A DNA stretch of 23,740 nucleotides from DAOPXV01 sp035352535 (GTDB lineage Bacteria > Muiribacteriota > UBA9980): positions 1 through 23,740 of the forward strand of contig CAZJFS010000058.1 in NCBI GenBank assembly GCA_964545075.1, in the 5' to 3' direction. Positions within the stretch are counted from its first letter, which is position 1; each line of letters starts with the position of its first letter. A program made the position numbers and the translations under genes. Of this stretch, positions 7,083-15,123 are shown one piece after another. The notes beneath the pieces were generated by a model that had not been told where the DNA came from, did not search any database, and worked only from the letters and a program-made list of their open reading frames with translations.

Positions 7083-7337
7083 ATGATAAACCTTTCCGTC
7101 AAATGGCATGAGGAATCCGAACTGATCCAGATGGTAATATTCATGGGAAAAAAAAAGATACTCGATGATCTGGTGTCGCGCGTTTCGCTTAACGAGATCA
7201 GTGAATTTTTAAATGAAGTGCTTGAAAATAAAAATATTTTTAAGGATTCAAAAACCCGTGAAAATACAATTACCGGAGATATCAGCGATGACGATATCCA
7301 GGAGCTTTACGAATATTTTGATATAGAACCGCGCTGA
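7083..7337 (+). CDS. Small acidic protein of unknown function
   Basis: Family not recognised. Seen: 84 residues. ATG at 7083 lies 7 nt after GGGAG and 36 nt after a strong promoter, so it is likely a real gene. A short beta-rich N-terminus (MINLSVKWHEESELIQMVIF) is followed by a basic KKK turn and then two helices. The last quarter is acidic, with GDISDDDIQELYEYFDIEP near the end. No signal peptide, membrane segment or Cys is present. It sits directly before rimP but has its own promoter, and rimP has another. Codon use matches its neighbours. Inference: a small cytoplasmic adaptor or regulator. It could also be a lineage-specific protein linked to the ribosome-maturation operon by position only. 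Confidence 0.7.
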   Translation: MINLSVKWHEESELIQMVIFMGKKKILDDLVSRVSLNEISEFLNEVLENKNIFKDSKTRENTITGDISDDDIQELYEYFDIEPR

Positions 7338-7383
7338 GCGTTAAATAAATTTGCCGTTGAGCGTTAATCATTTTAAATATTTC

Positions 7384-7412
7384 TTGATTTATTTTATGGT
7401 TTGTGATAGAAT
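7384..7412 (+). promoter_or_regulatory. Promoter for the rimP-nusA-infB operon
   Basis: -35 TTGATT (7384-7389), 17-nt spacer, -10 TAGAAT (7407-7412) preceded by TGA (extended -10). The predicted start near 7419 gives a leader of about 94 nt that contains the hairpin at 7447-7473. Upstream, TGAGCGTTAA occurs twice (7335-7344, overlapping the previous stop, and 7358-7367). Confidence 0.6.
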
Positions 7413-7446
7413 AATCTTCGACCATATAATTTAATTTTTTTTAGGT

Positions 7447-7473
7447 AGTGGGCTAGGGTCCACTTTTTCTTTT
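7447..7473 (+). terminator. Attenuator-like hairpin in the rimP leader
   Basis: A 7-bp stem, AGTGGGC (7447-7453) with GTCCACT (7458-7464), contains one G-U pair and a TAGG tetraloop. It is followed by T5-C-T4 (to 7473). It lies between the rimP promoter and the GTG start, so transcription must read through it to reach the operon. Known: hairpins with GUGGGC-type stems and U-tracts occur in leaders of nusA-operon genes in several phyla. Inference: a conditional terminator, perhaps sensed by NusA itself. Confidence 0.65.
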
Positions 7474-7512
7474 ATAAGGAATAAAAAAATACGCTTAAGG
7501 GGAAGTACTGAA

Positions 7513-8085
7513 GTGGCATCTATAAACGACGAGATCAAAGATATAATCGAGGATCTGAAACCCGGATTGACCGAGGCGGGCTTCAGGCTCGTTGAATTCG
7601 GCTTCGCAAACCTTGAACATTCAACTTCGATGGTTTTAAGATTTTTAGTGGACAGGGCCAACAAGAAAGACGTTCATGATGGAATAACTCACGGCGATTG
7701 CATCGTTGTTACGAAAATGATCGAGGGCGAACTTTCGAAACATCCCAAACTCGACCAGGTCGATTATACGATTGAAGTTTCTTCACCGGGTATAACCAGG
7801 GCTTTTGAAAATCTTGAAGATTATAAAGCTAATCTCGGATTTGAAATAGTCATAAGGCTTAAAACCAGAATAAACGAACAAAATAAATTTTCAGGGTTCC
7901 TTCGTGAGGTTAGCGAAACTGAACCGGTAACGATAACGCTTGAGGTTACGGGATTCGGCGAATCGGCTTCATCCGGCCCTAAAAAAAAGGCCACTGGTTC
8001 TAAAAAAATAATAAAATTTCCCGAGCCGAAAATTATCGTGCCGCTATCGGATATAGCTAAAGCTAACGTAAAGATACAATTCTGA
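7513..8085 (+). CDS. rimP: Ribosome maturation factor RimP
   Basis: Seen: 190 residues. Start is GTG at 7513, behind a GGGGAAG stretch. The N-terminal domain (about 1-90) ends in the family signature EVSSPGITRAF (88-98). The C-terminal Sm-like barrel follows (about 100-190). Known: RimP binds the free 30S subunit and helps 16S rRNA maturation and assembly of the 3' major domain. It is the usual first gene of the nusA-infB operon, as here. Odd: typical RimP proteins are about 150-160 residues. The extra length is mostly a Gly/Ser/Lys-rich loop at about 147-173 (ESASSGPKKKATGSKK) inserted in the C-terminal domain. A 113-bp gap separates it from nusA. The gap is A/T-rich and holds no clear hairpin. 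Confidence 0.93.
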   Translation: MASINDEIKDIIEDLKPGLTEAGFRLVEFGFANLEHSTSMVLRFLVDRANKKDVHDGITHGDCIVVTKMIEGELSKHPKLDQVDYTIEVSSPGITRAFENLEDYKANLGFEIVIRLKTRINEQNKFSGFLREVSETEPVTITLEVTGFGESASSGPKKKATGSKKIIKFPEPKIIVPLSDIAKANVKIQF

Positions 8086-8198
8086 CCTTTACACACGCTA
8101 TCCGGCTTTTCATTTTATCACTTTTATTTTAAGCGGCGCCATGTTAGCTAAGTTTAATTTAATTATTTATCAATATATAAAGATTCAAGGAGGCTTTG

Positions 8199-9338
8199 AT
8201 GAAACCCACCGAATTTTTCACAGCGGTGAAACAGATCATAGAAGAAAAAGGGGTCAATAAAAGCGTTATTTATACCGCGGTAGAACAGGCGCTTATTACG
8301 GCATATCGTAAAAAACTCGGCTCTTCTAAAGACCTCAGGGTATTAATCGACGAGGAAAAAAAGGAAATAAAAGTATTCTGGCGCCGTACGGTTACGGACG
8401 ATAACATGCTTCAGAGAAACGGAATTACCATTTCGGAAGCCAGCAAATACAAACCCGACATACAGGTCAATGAGATATTCGAGGTTGAGATACCGCCCGA
8501 AGATATCGGCCGTATCGCCGCGCAGACCGTTAAACAGGTTGTTATACAAAAAATAAAGGAAGCCGAACGCGAAACTCAGCATACCGAATACATGACAAGA
8601 ATAGGCGAACTCATTGTCGGGTCTGTTCAGAAAGTTGAAAAGCATAAGGTTCTTATATCTCTTGGAAAAGTCGAAGCCGTTCTTCCTGAAAAGGAACAGA
8701 TCGGAAGAGAAAATTTCAGAGTTGGAAGCCCCGTTAAAGTTTGTATAGCGGATGTCCGCAAAGACAGCAAGGGCCTTGAAATAGTCGTTACGAGAGCTTC
8801 AAACGACTTTCTGGTAGGGCTTTTCAAATATTATATTCCCGAGATAAATGAAGGTATAGTTCAAATAAAATCATCGGTGCGCGAACCCGGATCGCGTTCG
8901 AAGATCTCGGTCGCCTGCAATGACAAAAAGATAGATCCGATCGGCGCTTGCGTCGGCCTTAAAGGTTCGCGCATCAAAGAGATCGTCTCAGAACTTATGG
9001 GCGAAAAAATAGATATAATTCGCTGGGACGAGGACGCGTCGGCTTATTGCTCGAACGCGCTTTCACCAGCCAAAGTCATATCGGTCAATCACGTTGAAGG
9101 CGGGAAAGGATTTCTTGTAGTGGTTCCCGACAATCAGCTTTCCCTCGCGATCGGAAAGGACGGTCAGAACGTCCGTCTCGCGGCTCAGCTCACAAAATAC
9201 AAGATAGATATTAAGAGCGAATCGCAATACAAGGAACATCTCAACAAGATGATGGACACGACATTTGCCGCTCCCGAAGTTAAAACCGAAGAAGACACTG
9301 AAAATACGCCCGGCCCTAATGCGGCCGGACACGAATAA
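8199..9338 (+). CDS. nusA: Transcription termination/antitermination factor NusA
   Basis: Seen: 379 residues. ATG at 8199 is 5 nt after a perfect AAGGAGG; the TTG just before it is rejected. In order: RNA-polymerase-binding N-terminal domain (about 1-125), S1 domain (136-199, GELIVGSVQKVEKHKVLISLG), KH1 (about 233-290, with DPIGACVGLKGSRI) and KH2 (about 300-345, with LAIGKDGQNVRLAAQ). A short acidic tail (DTENTPGPNAAGHE) follows. Known: NusA binds RNA polymerase and nascent RNA, stimulates pausing and intrinsic termination, and takes part in rRNA antitermination. The C-terminal acidic repeats of the E. coli protein are absent, as in many other phyla. The ylxR and ylxQ genes often found next are missing, and infB follows after 30 bp. 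Confidence 0.96.
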   Translation: MKPTEFFTAVKQIIEEKGVNKSVIYTAVEQALITAYRKKLGSSKDLRVLIDEEKKEIKVFWRRTVTDDNMLQRNGITISEASKYKPDIQVNEIFEVEIPPEDIGRIAAQTVKQVVIQKIKEAERETQHTEYMTRIGELIVGSVQKVEKHKVLISLGKVEAVLPEKEQIGRENFRVGSPVKVCIADVRKDSKGLEIVVTRASNDFLVGLFKYYIPEINEGIVQIKSSVREPGSRSKISVACNDKKIDPIGACVGLKGSRIKEIVSELMGEKIDIIRWDEDASAYCSNALSPAKVISVNHVEGGKGFLVVVPDNQLSLAIGKDGQNVRLAAQLTKYKIDIKSESQYKEHLNKMMDTTFAAPEVKTEEDTENTPGPNAAGHE

Positions 9339-9368
9339 AAATAGAAAACACCATGGGAGGTGATAGTT

Positions 9369-11789
9369 TTGACGATTAGAATATTAGATTACGCAAAAGA
9401 AAAAAATATGACGGGCAAGCAGTTGATTGACATACTGCATGAACTTGGGTTTAAAGATATAAAGAGCCATTTTAAAGGCATAGATGAACCGATGGCGAAG
9501 GCCCTCGAAAGTCATTTCAATAAACCGGCGGCAAAACAGCCCGAGGTTAAACCGGCCGTGCCGGAACACAAGGCGCATGATAAAAAGATTCCCGAAGCGC
9601 AGAAACAGGAAGTAAAACCCGCTCCCGCCCCCGCGATTAAACAGCCTGAAACGGCGAAAATGGTTCCGTCTCACCAGCCCGCAGCGAAAGCGCCCGAAGT
9701 GAAGCCGGCGGTAAAACAGCCCGAAACCAAGATAATACCTTCTTATCAACAGCCGCCGGTCGCGCATCCCAAACAGCCGGATGTCAAAACTGCACAGCCT
9801 CAGCCAAAACCGCAACAACCCGTTTATCACCAGCAACAGCCTGCCGCGAAAGCTCCTGAAGTAAAACCGGTTACGCCGGTTCAGCCTCAGCAGCCCGCCG
9901 TTGTCGCGCCTGCCGCAAAAGCTCCCGAACCTCCGAAGCAGCATTTTGACCATCACGGCCAGCACGACCGCCATCACCACAAACCGGCTCCTGTCGAACC
10001 GCCAGCTCCGCCCAAGGATGAAAAATCCATAAACGTCCAGGGACCCCTTTCAGTAAAAGAACTGTGCGACATGATGAATCTTCAGCGTATCGACGTCATT
10101 AAAAAGCTCATGAATTATAGCATTATGAACGTCAATCAGAGAATCCCGGTCGACGTCGTCTGCAAGATCGCTGAAACATATAATTATAAAGTGAATTTAC
10201 TGGCCCACGAAGCGGAAGAACAGATGCACGACGATGTCGATGACCATTCAAAAATGGTCACCAGGCCGCCTATCGTAACGATAATGGGCCATGTCGATCA
10301 CGGCAAGACCTCGCTTCTCGACGCGGTGCGAAAAACCAACGTCGTCGCGACGGAGGACGGGGGAATAACTCAGCATATAGGCGCTTATCAGGTAGATATC
10401 GGAAAGAACCAGAAAATAACGTTTCTTGATACGCCCGGCCACGAGGCCTTTACGCAGATGCGCGCGCACGGTTCCAAAGTTACCGATATCGCGATCCTCG
10501 TCGTAGCGGCCGATGACGGAGTTCAGCCTCAGACGATAGAAGCTATAGATCACGCTATCGCAGCCGAAATACCGATAATCGTAGCCATCAATAAAATAGA
10601 TAAACCCGGCGCCAACCTTGATAACGTTAAAAAACAGCTTGCCGAACACGGCCTCGTCCCTGAAGACTGGGGCGGCGACACTGTTTGCGTGGAAGTTTCA
10701 GCCAAACAGAGAATAAATATAGACGGCCTTCTTGAAATGATCCTGCTCGTATGTGAAATGAAACAGCTCAAGGCCGATCCGACCAGAAAGGCAATAGGCG
10801 TCGTAATAGAATCAAAGCTCGATAAGGGCGTCGGGCCCATCGCGACCATCCTTGTTCAAAAAGGCACGCTGCGCGTCGGCGATCCGGTTATCGTCGGAAA
10901 TACTTTCGGAAAGGTCAGAAGTATCGCCAATGATCGCGGCAAAAGGGTTATGGAAGCCACTCCGTCAATGCCGGTTGAAATAATAGGATTAAATGAAGTT
11001 CCTCAGGCCAGTGATAAGCTTAAAGTCGTCTCTTCGGAAAAAGTAGCTCGCGATATCGCGACGCACCGCCAGATAGCGATGCGCGAAGAACGCATGAAAA
11101 TGAAAAAACATATATCGCTGTCCGATCTTTTCACTGAGATCGAGAACGGAAAAGTGAAGGATCTGAACATAATTTTAAAAGGCGATGTTGCCGGATCGAT
11201 CATAGCGCTGTCTGATTCGTTGAAAAAACTTTCAAACGAAAAAGTCAGAGTCAACGTCATTCACAACAACGTCGGCGCCATAACTGAAAACGACGTGCTC
11301 CTCGCCGCCGCTTCAAACGCGCTGATAATTGGCTTCAGGGTCAGGCCTTCGGCCGTCGCCGAGAAACTTGCCGAAGCCGAAAAAGTCGACGTCAAGGTTT
11401 ACAGAATAATATATGACGCTATCGACCAGATACAGCAAGCTATGGTCGGTATGTACGATCCTACGTATAAAGAGGTCATCCTCGGCCGCGCCGAAGTCCG
11501 TCAGGTTTTCAAAATACCTCACGTCGGCTTGATCTCCGGCTGCCAGGTCAAGGACGGAAAGATCGTCCGCGAGTGCAGCGTCCGCGTCGTCAGAGGCGGA
11601 ATAGAAGTATACGAAGGAAAGGTCAAGTCATTGAAACGTTTCAAGGATGACGCTAAGGAAGTCACCGCCGGCATCGAATGCGGAATCGGCGTTGATAAAT
11701 TCAACGATATTAAAGAAGGCGACATTTTAGAAGCGTTCGAAATCCAGGAAATAAAGGCAGAATTCATTCCTAACGCTCATAAAAACTAA
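9369..11789 (+). CDS. infB: Translation initiation factor IF-2
   Basis: Seen: 806 residues from TTG at 9369, which is 8 nt after GGAGG. The GTG at 9360 overlaps the ribosome-binding site and is rejected. An IF2 N-terminal module (about 1-50) is followed by a Pro/Ala/Gln/Lys linker (51-218) with repeats like PAAKAPEVKPA and a His cluster at 192-204. A second IF2_N module lies at about 219-277. The G domain has GHVDHGKT (307-314), DTPGH (354-358) and NKID (408-411), and the C-terminal domains bind fMet-tRNA. Known: the GTPase brings fMet-tRNA to the 30S subunit and joins the 50S subunit. The linker length resembles the long E. coli form. All GTPase motifs are intact. Confidence 0.97.
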   Translation: MTIRILDYAKEKNMTGKQLIDILHELGFKDIKSHFKGIDEPMAKALESHFNKPAAKQPEVKPAVPEHKAHDKKIPEAQKQEVKPAPAPAIKQPETAKMVPSHQPAAKAPEVKPAVKQPETKIIPSYQQPPVAHPKQPDVKTAQPQPKPQQPVYHQQQPAAKAPEVKPVTPVQPQQPAVVAPAAKAPEPPKQHFDHHGQHDRHHHKPAPVEPPAPPKDEKSINVQGPLSVKELCDMMNLQRIDVIKKLMNYSIMNVNQRIPVDVVCKIAETYNYKVNLLAHEAEEQMHDDVDDHSKMVTRPPIVTIMGHVDHGKTSLLDAVRKTNVVATEDGGITQHIGAYQVDIGKNQKITFLDTPGHEAFTQMRAHGSKVTDIAILVVAADDGVQPQTIEAIDHAIAAEIPIIVAINKIDKPGANLDNVKKQLAEHGLVPEDWGGDTVCVEVSAKQRINIDGLLEMILLVCEMKQLKADPTRKAIGVVIESKLDKGVGPIATILVQKGTLRVGDPVIVGNTFGKVRSIANDRGKRVMEATPSMPVEIIGLNEVPQASDKLKVVSSEKVARDIATHRQIAMREERMKMKKHISLSDLFTEIENGKVKDLNIILKGDVAGSIIALSDSLKKLSNEKVRVNVIHNNVGAITENDVLLAAASNALIIGFRVRPSAVAEKLAEAEKVDVKVYRIIYDAIDQIQQAMVGMYDPTYKEVILGRAEVRQVFKIPHVGLISGCQVKDGKIVRECSVRVVRGGIEVYEGKVKSLKRFKDDAKEVTAGIECGIGVDKFNDIKEGDILEAFEIQEIKAEFIPNAHKN

Positions 11790-11810
11790 CATTAGTAAAG
11801 GAATTTCACT

Positions 11811-12212
11811 ATGGAATACAGATCCGAAAGAGTCCGCCAATTGCTGATACGCGAGGTATCCGAAATAATCAGGACGCAAGTGAAGGACACGCGCGTGCCA
11901 GAATTTTTGACGATAACCGACGCGAAAGTCTCGAAAGATATGCAGCATGCCATAATTTATTTTGGCGTGATGGGCGATCAAAGAACGCTTGAAAAAGCTC
12001 AGCTGGCGTTGAATTCGGCGTCGAACTTTATCCGCTCGATCTTGAAAACGAGAATTGCGATGAGATACACGCCATTTCTCAAATTTATCTACGACGAAAC
12101 TATCGATCGGGCGGATCGCATCGAAACTATATTAAAAACGATAGAAAAACAGGATAAAGAAAAGCAAAAAGCACCGGAGGGAGAAAAAGAGCCCGATGCA
12201 GACAAGAATTAA
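11811..12212 (+). CDS. rbfA: Ribosome-binding factor A
   Basis: Seen: 133 residues. The start follows AAAGGA by 8 nt. The N-terminus (YRSERVRQLLIREVSEII) and the middle (ITDAKVSKDMQHAIIYF) match the KH-like fold of RbfA, followed by a typical RYTPFLKFIYDETIDRADRI stretch (about 84-103). The C-terminal 30 residues are charged and probably disordered. Known: RbfA binds the 30S subunit near helix 1 of 16S rRNA during late assembly and cold adaptation, and IF2/IF3 act on the same intermediates. Its 3' end overlaps the nrnA start by 17 bp, so the two are coupled in expression. Confidence 0.95.
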   Translation: MEYRSERVRQLLIREVSEIIRTQVKDTRVPEFLTITDAKVSKDMQHAIIYFGVMGDQRTLEKAQLALNSASNFIRSILKTRIAMRYTPFLKFIYDETIDRADRIETILKTIEKQDKEKQKAPEGEKEPDADKN

Positions 12213-13191
12213 TGACGAAAACTATATTCAGATAATTTATAAACTCAAGGAAGCGAAGCACATACTTATAACTTCGCACATAAATCCGGATGGAGATAAT
12301 ATCTCTTCTTCGGTCGGGCTCGCGCTCGGGCTTAATCAGCTTGGAAAAATAACCACGCTTGCGCTTAATTCGCCGGTTCCTCATATTTATAAGTTCCTTC
12401 CGCTTACTTCGAAATACAGGACCTTCGCGGAACTTGAAAACGAGCGGCCGAAATTCGACTGCGCCGTGGTTTTAGATGTCGGAAACTTAAAGCGCGTCGG
12501 TGATACCACCGATCTGAGAAAGTACACCGATCTGATATTGAATGTCGATCATCATGTCAGAACCGAAAAATGCGGCGATATCAGTTTCGTCGATTCGTCT
12601 TTTTCATCGACGGCCGAAATGATCTATAACCTTCTTCTCGATATGCAGATAAAAATAGACAAAGCTATCGCCGAGACGCTTTATGTAGGACTTCTTACCG
12701 ATACGGGGTCGTTCCAGTTCGAGAACACGAATTCGTCCACTTTCGAAGTGGCTTCGGAGCTCGTCGATTTGGGTGCCTCACCCGAACATGTTTCGAAAAA
12801 GGTTTTCTTTTCGAACCGCGCGGCCAAGATCGTCCTTATGGGAAAAGTCCTCTCGACTATAAAATTCGACCCGTCCGGAAAGATCGGCTGGATAACGGCG
12901 ACCCGCGAAGAAATTGACGAATGCGGAGCGAATTCCGACGACCTTGAAAACGTTATTAATAACCTGACCTCGATCGAAACTATAGAGGTGGCGATACTTT
13001 TTCGCGATCTGCACGACGGAAAGATAAAGCTTTCCATTCGCGCCAGAAATAGCGTGGACGTTCAAAAGTTCGCTCTTAAATACGGCGGAGGCGGCCACAG
13101 AAAAGCTTCCGGCATGACATATGATGGCACGCTCGACGAGGCCGTCAAAAAGATCATCGGCGAGTTCAGCGAATATATTAAAAATTTCTAA
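12196..13191 (+). CDS. nrnA: DHH/DHHA1 phosphoesterase (nanoRNase / pAp phosphatase, NrnA type)
   Basis: Seen: 331 residues. DHH-family motifs: HINPDGD (28-34, metal ligands H28, D32, D34), LDVGNLKRVG (D94), VDHH (117-120) and LLTDTG (D168). The C-terminal DHHA1 substrate motif GGGGHRKASG is at 297-306. Known: NrnA/RecJ-like enzymes use Mn2+ to degrade 2-5-nt nanoRNAs and often dephosphorylate pAp to AMP. Cyclic-dinucleotide phosphodiesterases of the GdpP type share the fold but carry membrane and PAS domains, absent here. A position between rbfA and truB is common in many phyla and supports the assignment. The ATG lies inside the 3' end of rbfA, about 12 nt after GGAGGGAG. Confidence 0.9.
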   Translation: MQTRINDENYIQIIYKLKEAKHILITSHINPDGDNISSSVGLALGLNQLGKITTLALNSPVPHIYKFLPLTSKYRTFAELENERPKFDCAVVLDVGNLKRVGDTTDLRKYTDLILNVDHHVRTEKCGDISFVDSSFSSTAEMIYNLLLDMQIKIDKAIAETLYVGLLTDTGSFQFENTNSSTFEVASELVDLGASPEHVSKKVFFSNRAAKIVLMGKVLSTIKFDPSGKIGWITATREEIDECGANSDDLENVINNLTSIETIEVAILFRDLHDGKIKLSIRARNSVDVQKFALKYGGGGHRKASGMTYDGTLDEAVKKIIGEFSEYIKNF

Positions 13192-13209
13192 TATACCAGT
13201 AATAAAGAT

Positions 13210-13977
13210 ATGCCTGAAAATATAAACAACTTTAAGATTCCGGACTCGATACTTTTGATAGATAAGAGTACCGGAATTTCTTCTTATGATATAATCCGCA
13301 GGATCAAGATGACTTTCAAAACGGATGCGCCTAAGGCCGAACGTCCGCTTGCCAAGATCGGTCACGCCGGGACTCTCGATCCCATAGCCTCAGGCCTCGT
13401 CATTATTCTCATAAATGGCGGAACTAAAAAGTCGGACTCTTTTCTTACGCTCGACAAATGCTATGAAGCGACGCTTTTTATCGGAAGCGCGACCGATTCG
13501 TACGATTCAACGGGAAAAGTCCTTGAAGCGAAAGAACTTCCCGCCGGCTATTTCGATGATCCCCAAAATTTTTCCGGGCTTAAGCTGGCCATTGAAAGTT
13601 TTGTCGGCGAGATCATGCAGGAGCCGCCTATGTTCTCGGCTTTGAAAAGAAACAGCGTTCCTCTTTATAAGCTCGCCAGAAACGGAATATCGGTTCCCCG
13701 TGAAAAACGGCTTTGCAAAATATATTCCATAAAATTGACGGGCGAGCGAGCTTTATATGACGAAGTTTTAAAAGGCTTTAATTTTTCATTCCGCGTTTCG
13801 TGTTCGAAAGGGACTTATATAAGGTCGCTTTGTTACGATATAGGAGTAAAACTTGGAATACCATGTCATATGAGCGGATTGCGGCGTGTTTCGGTAGGGG
13901 AATATAACGTCTCGGAAGCGCTTCCCGTCGATGAAATATCTAAAGAAACCGTATTAAATAAGTTAATTAAATTATAG
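13210..13977 (+). CDS. truB: tRNA pseudouridine-55 synthase TruB
   Basis: Seen: 255 residues. The catalytic motif GHAGTLDP is at 51-58, with the catalytic D57. LLIDKSTGISSYDIIR (15-30) and KGTYIRSLCYDIG further on are family signatures. Known: TruB isomerises U55 to pseudouridine in the T-loop of nearly all tRNAs and also acts as a tRNA-folding chaperone. The protein is somewhat short and lacks a clear C-terminal PUA domain, as in many bacteria with the shorter form. The start ATG follows nrnA by 18 bp but has only a weak ribosome-binding site (AAAGAT), so it may depend on readthrough translation from nrnA. In many genomes ribF follows. Here ribF is about 5 kb away on the other strand. Confidence 0.95.
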   Translation: MPENINNFKIPDSILLIDKSTGISSYDIIRRIKMTFKTDAPKAERPLAKIGHAGTLDPIASGLVIILINGGTKKSDSFLTLDKCYEATLFIGSATDSYDSTGKVLEAKELPAGYFDDPQNFSGLKLAIESFVGEIMQEPPMFSALKRNSVPLYKLARNGISVPREKRLCKIYSIKLTGERALYDEVLKGFNFSFRVSCSKGTYIRSLCYDIGVKLGIPCHMSGLRRVSVGEYNVSEALPVDEISKETVLNKLIKL

Positions 13978-13987
13978 GAGATAAAAG

Positions 13988-15028
13988 ATGGAACTTAAGA
14001 GGCCCATGAAAAAATATTCGACGGGAAATGAAACGCTCGATAAAAAGATAGCCGATCTCGTAGCCGAATTCAGCAATGGCGATAACGACGATTTCGTCCG
14101 TGAAATCATTATAAGCGGCTTCAGATTTTTAAACGGAGGATTTCCGCGCCTCGACGTAAAAATTATGAATTCATCGTTGAAAGAGATATATAGGGCGTTT
14201 TCAATGTTTGGTAAATATAAGGGCATTAAAAAAGTATCGGTTTTCGGTTCGGCCAGAACGCCCAGGGAAGATCCGGACTATAAGACGGCCGTTGAATTCG
14301 GCAAAAAAATCGCGGATGCGGGTTATATGGTGATAACCGGCGCGGGCTATGGTATTATGCAGGCGGCCAACGAAGGCGCCGGCATTGAAAAGAGCTTCGG
14401 AGTATCCATAAGGCTTCCTTTCGAATATGAGCCGAATCCGTTCATAGCAAAAGAAAGGCTCATAATCTTCAAATATTTTTTCACCAGAAAACTATCGTTC
14501 GCCAAAGAGACGGATGCGATCGTATTATTCCCGGGCGGCGTCGGAACCATCGATGAAGGATTCGAACTTCTTACGCTTTTACAGACCGGAAAGAGCAACC
14601 CGCTTCCCGTCGTTATGATCGAAGCCGAGGGCGGCACCTACTGGAAGTCGCTTGAAGTTTTCATGCGCGAACAGATGCTGGCTAAAAATCTTATTTCAAA
14701 AGACGATTTTTCATTTTTTAAAATTTGCCGGACGGCGGATGACGCGGTACGTGAAATAAACACTTTTTATAATAATTATCATTCATTAAGATTCGTCGGA
14801 GATATGCTCGCCGTAAGAATGAAACGTCAGATCCCGAAAGACGCCGTCGATCGGCTGAACGAAAATTTCAAGGATATAATAACTAAAGGAAATTTTGAAA
14901 TTTCCGCGGCGCTTTCCGAGGAACTCGAAGAGAAAGATATCGTATCCCTTCCGCGGCTCGTTTTTAATTTTGATCGTAAAAAGTATGGCCGCTTAAGGAT
15001 GCTTATTGACGAGGTGAACCGGTACTAA
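13988..15028 (+). CDS. LOG-family Rossmann-fold protein (TIGR00730 type)
   Basis: Seen: 346 residues. The core (about 82-270) has the family pattern VSVFGSAR (83-90), GAGYGIMQAANEGA (118-131) and the nucleotide-binding PGGVGTIDE motif (182-190). Extra N-terminal (about 80 residues) and C-terminal (about 85 residues) helical regions make it longer than the about 200-residue minimal LOG proteins. Known: LOG enzymes cleave nucleoside 5'-monophosphates to a base and ribose-5-phosphate. Old 'lysine decarboxylase' labels are wrong. The longer class resembles E. coli PpnN, which cleaves purine and pyrimidine nucleotides and binds alarmone, though that protein is larger. ATG follows TAGGAG by 7 nt and truB by 10 bp, so it is the last gene of the operon. 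No terminator follows, and the next promoter starts within 10 bp. Confidence 0.85.
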   Translation: MELKRPMKKYSTGNETLDKKIADLVAEFSNGDNDDFVREIIISGFRFLNGGFPRLDVKIMNSSLKEIYRAFSMFGKYKGIKKVSVFGSARTPREDPDYKTAVEFGKKIADAGYMVITGAGYGIMQAANEGAGIEKSFGVSIRLPFEYEPNPFIAKERLIIFKYFFTRKLSFAKETDAIVLFPGGVGTIDEGFELLTLLQTGKSNPLPVVMIEAEGGTYWKSLEVFMREQMLAKNLISKDDFSFFKICRTADDAVREINTFYNNYHSLRFVGDMLAVRMKRQIPKDAVDRLNENFKDIITKGNFEISAALSEELEEKDIVSLPRLVFNFDRKKYGRLRMLIDEVNRY

Positions 15029-15036
15029 CTTTTTTC

Positions 15037-15065
15037 TTGACACGGGTTCTTAAATGTATTAAAAT
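15037..15065 (+). promoter_or_regulatory. Strong promoter for the porin-like gene
   Basis: Perfect -35 TTGACA (15037-15042), 17-nt spacer, -10 TAAAAT (15060-15065). Transcription would start near 15072, giving a leader of about 52 nt ending in AGGAGGAAAGTA before GTG 15124. It begins only 8 bp after the stop of the LOG gene. Confidence 0.8.
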
Positions 15066-15123
15066 GTGCAAGCCTTTCAGGGGTGAAAACATTTTTAAAT
15101 CAATAGAATTCAGGAGGAAAGTA

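Noticed and set aside
7335..7367. Two TGAGCGTTAA copies as an operator
   Set aside because: Only two 10-bp copies exist and the first is partly fixed by a stop codon. Mentioned with the rimP promoter only.
9384..9980. A 198-codon open frame on the strand opposite the infB linker
   Set aside because: It is the antisense of low-complexity Pro/Lys/Gln codons, gives an Arg/Phe/Gly-rich product and has no ribosome-binding site. It is a shadow.
10248..10649. A 133-codon antisense open frame under the IF2 G domain
   Set aside because: It overlaps the conserved GTPase motifs on the other strand, with no initiation signal and no family pattern.
13988..15028. Lysine decarboxylase function for the PGGxGTxxE protein
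   Set aside because: That label is a known historical misannotation of the LOG family. No PLP-binding decarboxylase motifs are present.
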